From Desulfotomaculum sp. (lineage in GTDB: Bacteria; Bacillota; Desulfotomaculia; Desulfotomaculales; Nap2-2B), in assembly GCA_003445555.1 (NCBI GenBank), contig DMDI01000029.1, forward strand, positions 1 through 6,360: a stretch of DNA of 6,360 nt. Reading direction: 5' to 3'. The notes under the pieces are model-generated. The model was given only the letters and a program-made list of their open reading frames with translations. It was not told the DNA's origin and did no database searches. Shown here piece after piece: positions 5,379-6,360 of the stretch. Position numbers and translations under genes: made by a program. Each line of letters starts with the position of its first letter. Position 1 is the stretch's first letter.

Positions 5379-6360
5379 TCATTTTACTAAGATCAGGTAA
5401 TCTTGCTTTTCGATAACCCGCCCTACAGTTTGTACAAAAAGAGTTCTCTTCTCCTGCCGGTTTAAAGCAGCAAAAAAATCCCGTTCTTTTTCCCCTGATA
5501 AAGCAATAAACAGCCCCCCGGAAGTCTGGGGATCAAATAAGATCATTTTTTCAGTGGCCGTAATTCTCCCGGCAAAGACAATTTCATTTACCAAATAGTC
5601 CCGGTTTTTATAAGCCCCTCCCGGAATTAGACCCAAAGAAGCTAAATTTTCAATTTCAGGAAGAAGAGGTATTTTACCCATTTCTAATTCCAGGGAAACA
5701 TTACTGGCCAAAGCCATTTCTGCGGCGTGGCCCAAAAGCCCAAAACCGGTAATATCCGTACAGGCATGAACACTTGCCGCGGACATAGCCGTGGCGGCGG
5801 CGGCGTTAAGGGTGGTCATACTGGTTACGGCCGCCGCATGTGTTTCTTGGGAAACCAAATCAGCTTTAATACCCGTGGTGATAATCCCTGTCCCAAGAGG
5901 CTTGGTTAAAATAAGCAGGTCCCCGGGTAAAGCCCCGGCATTAGTAATAACTTTTTGGGGCGACACCAGCCCCGTAACCGCAAGGCCGTACTTGGGCTCG
6001 TCATCCTGGACGCTATGCCCCCCGGCTATAATTGCTCCCGCTTCGGCCACTTTATCTGCTCCCCCCTGGAGAATGGCCGTTAGCCATTCCAAGGGAAGAC
6101 AATTAGGAAAACAGACAATATTTAAGGCCAAAAGGGGACGCCCGCCCATGGCGTATATATCGCTTAAAGCGTTAGTAGCGGCCACCTGGCCGAAAAAATA
6201 GGGGTCATCAATGACCGGGGTAAAAAAGTCTATGGTTTGGATTAAAGCTAAATCTTCCGTTAGTTTATATACCGCAGCATCATCGGATGTTTCCAGGCCC
6301 ACCAAAAGATTCCGGTCTTTTACCGGGCTTAATTGTAACTGGCGCAAGACTTGCGCCAAG
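5379..6360 (-). CDS. selD: Selenide, water dikinase (selenophosphate synthetase), N-terminus outside window
   Basis: SelD makes selenophosphate, the selenium donor for selenocysteine and 2-selenouridine, from selenide and ATP. The 326 visible residues cover almost the whole protein (full length about 350). Metal- and ATP-binding aspartates of the family are present: D27 in TSDDAAVY, D44 in TIDFF, D67 in ALSDIYAMGG and D202 in TDITGFGLLGH. IAGGHS, GLAVTG, TKPLGTG and DPQTSGGL motifs are also present. The frame runs off the right edge. The TTG at 6359 is not a start, since LAQVLRQL corresponds to the helix following the glycine-rich catalytic loop in complete SelD proteins. The catalytic Cys or Sec and the essential Lys (C/U-G-C-K) therefore lie just beyond the window, and whether this is a selenoprotein cannot be decided here. 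The stop is TGA at 5379-5381. Presence of selD implies selenium metabolism; selA, selB and tRNA-Sec are not in view. Confidence 0.97.
   Translation of the reverse strand, partial: LAQVLRQLQLSPVKDRNLLVGLETSDDAAVYKLTEDLALIQTIDFFTPVIDDPYFFGQVAATNALSDIYAMGGRPLLALNIVCFPNCLPLEWLTAILQGGADKVAEAGAIIAGGHSVQDDEPKYGLAVTGLVSPQKVITNAGALPGDLLILTKPLGTGIITTGIKADLVSQETHAAAVTSMTTLNAAAATAMSAASVHACTDITGFGLLGHAAEMALASNVSLELEMGKIPLLPEIENLASLGLIPGGAYKNRDYLVNEIVFAGRITATEKMILFDPQTSGGLFIALSGEKERDFFAALNRQEKRTLFVQTVGRVIEKQDYLILVK
6340..6358 (-). other. Perfect hairpin inside 5' selD, possible SECIS stem
   Basis: TGGCGCAAG (6340-6348) and CTTGCGCCA (6350-6358) are a perfect 9-base inverted repeat around a single base. 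In RNA this gives an 8-bp stem with a GUC loop, or 7 bp with AGUCU, so a G lies in the first or second loop position. It encodes residues of LAQVLRQ in selD. By homology the catalytic Cys/Sec codon would be about nine codons upstream, just outside the window, a distance compatible with bacterial SECIS elements. The hairpin is seen directly; the SECIS role is inference. Confidence 0.35.

Noticed and set aside
5379..5381. The TGA at the end of selD as a selenocysteine codon
   Set aside because: The protein already ends at the usual family C terminus (DYLILVK), and read-through would add only a few residues before TAA.
5791..6201. 136-codon plus-strand open frame inside selD, and a shorter overlapping one
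   Set aside because: Both are shadows of the strongly conserved selD coding strand. Codon bias of the real gene explains the lack of stops.
6357..6359. TTG at 6359 as the real start of selD
   Set aside because: It would remove the essential glycine-rich catalytic loop with Cys/Sec and Lys, and LAQVLRQ matches an internal helix of complete SelD proteins; the frame continues past the window edge.

Overview
The window looks like chromosomal DNA of an anaerobic Gram-positive bacterium, most likely a Clostridia-class Firmicute. The clues are AT-rich gaps, strong AGGAGG-type ribosome sites, a selenium gene (selD), a fused ADP-forming acyl-CoA synthetase and an extended -10 promoter. The taxonomic call is inference; no rRNA or other marker gene is present.

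Layout, left to right. Positions 1-181 hold the edge of a G-rich repeat and the upstream region of a small plus-strand gene. 182-460 (+) is an acylphosphatase. Every other gene is on the minus strand. 483-1244 is an alpha/beta hydrolase, convergent with the acylphosphatase. The gap 1245-1397 carries a 48-base palindromic G/C-rich element. Part of that element is the inverted counterpart of the first 20 bases of the window, and its G-rich strand is a clear quadruplex motif. 1398-3536 is a complete fused alpha-beta NDP-forming acetate/acyl-CoA ligase. Its start is best placed at a TTG, because the longer frame begins upstream of its own Shine-Dalgarno sequence. A strong intrinsic terminator lies at 3577-3613. 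3632-5188 is an acetyl-CoA-synthetase (AMP-forming) homologue that is plainly abnormal. 5189-5378 is an AT-rich regulatory gap with a predicted extended -10 promoter. 5379-6360 is selD, cut by the right edge of the window.

The most interesting object is the AMP-forming synthetase homologue. It is an intact 518-codon frame, but its ATP-phosphate-binding loop is replaced, its acetyl-pocket tryptophan is glycine, other active-site motifs have drifted, and it ends at the hinge, so the C-terminal domain with the catalytic lysine is absent. It lies immediately upstream of a normal-looking ADP-forming acetate/acyl-CoA ligase, with a terminator between them. One reading, which is inference, is a non-adenylating acyl-CoA synthetase relative that became a binding, sensing or partner protein of the ADP-forming enzyme. 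A second lead is a perfect 9-bp inverted repeat inside the 5' part of selD, at the distance expected for a bacterial SECIS hairpin if this SelD is a selenoprotein. The codon that would decide this lies just outside the window.
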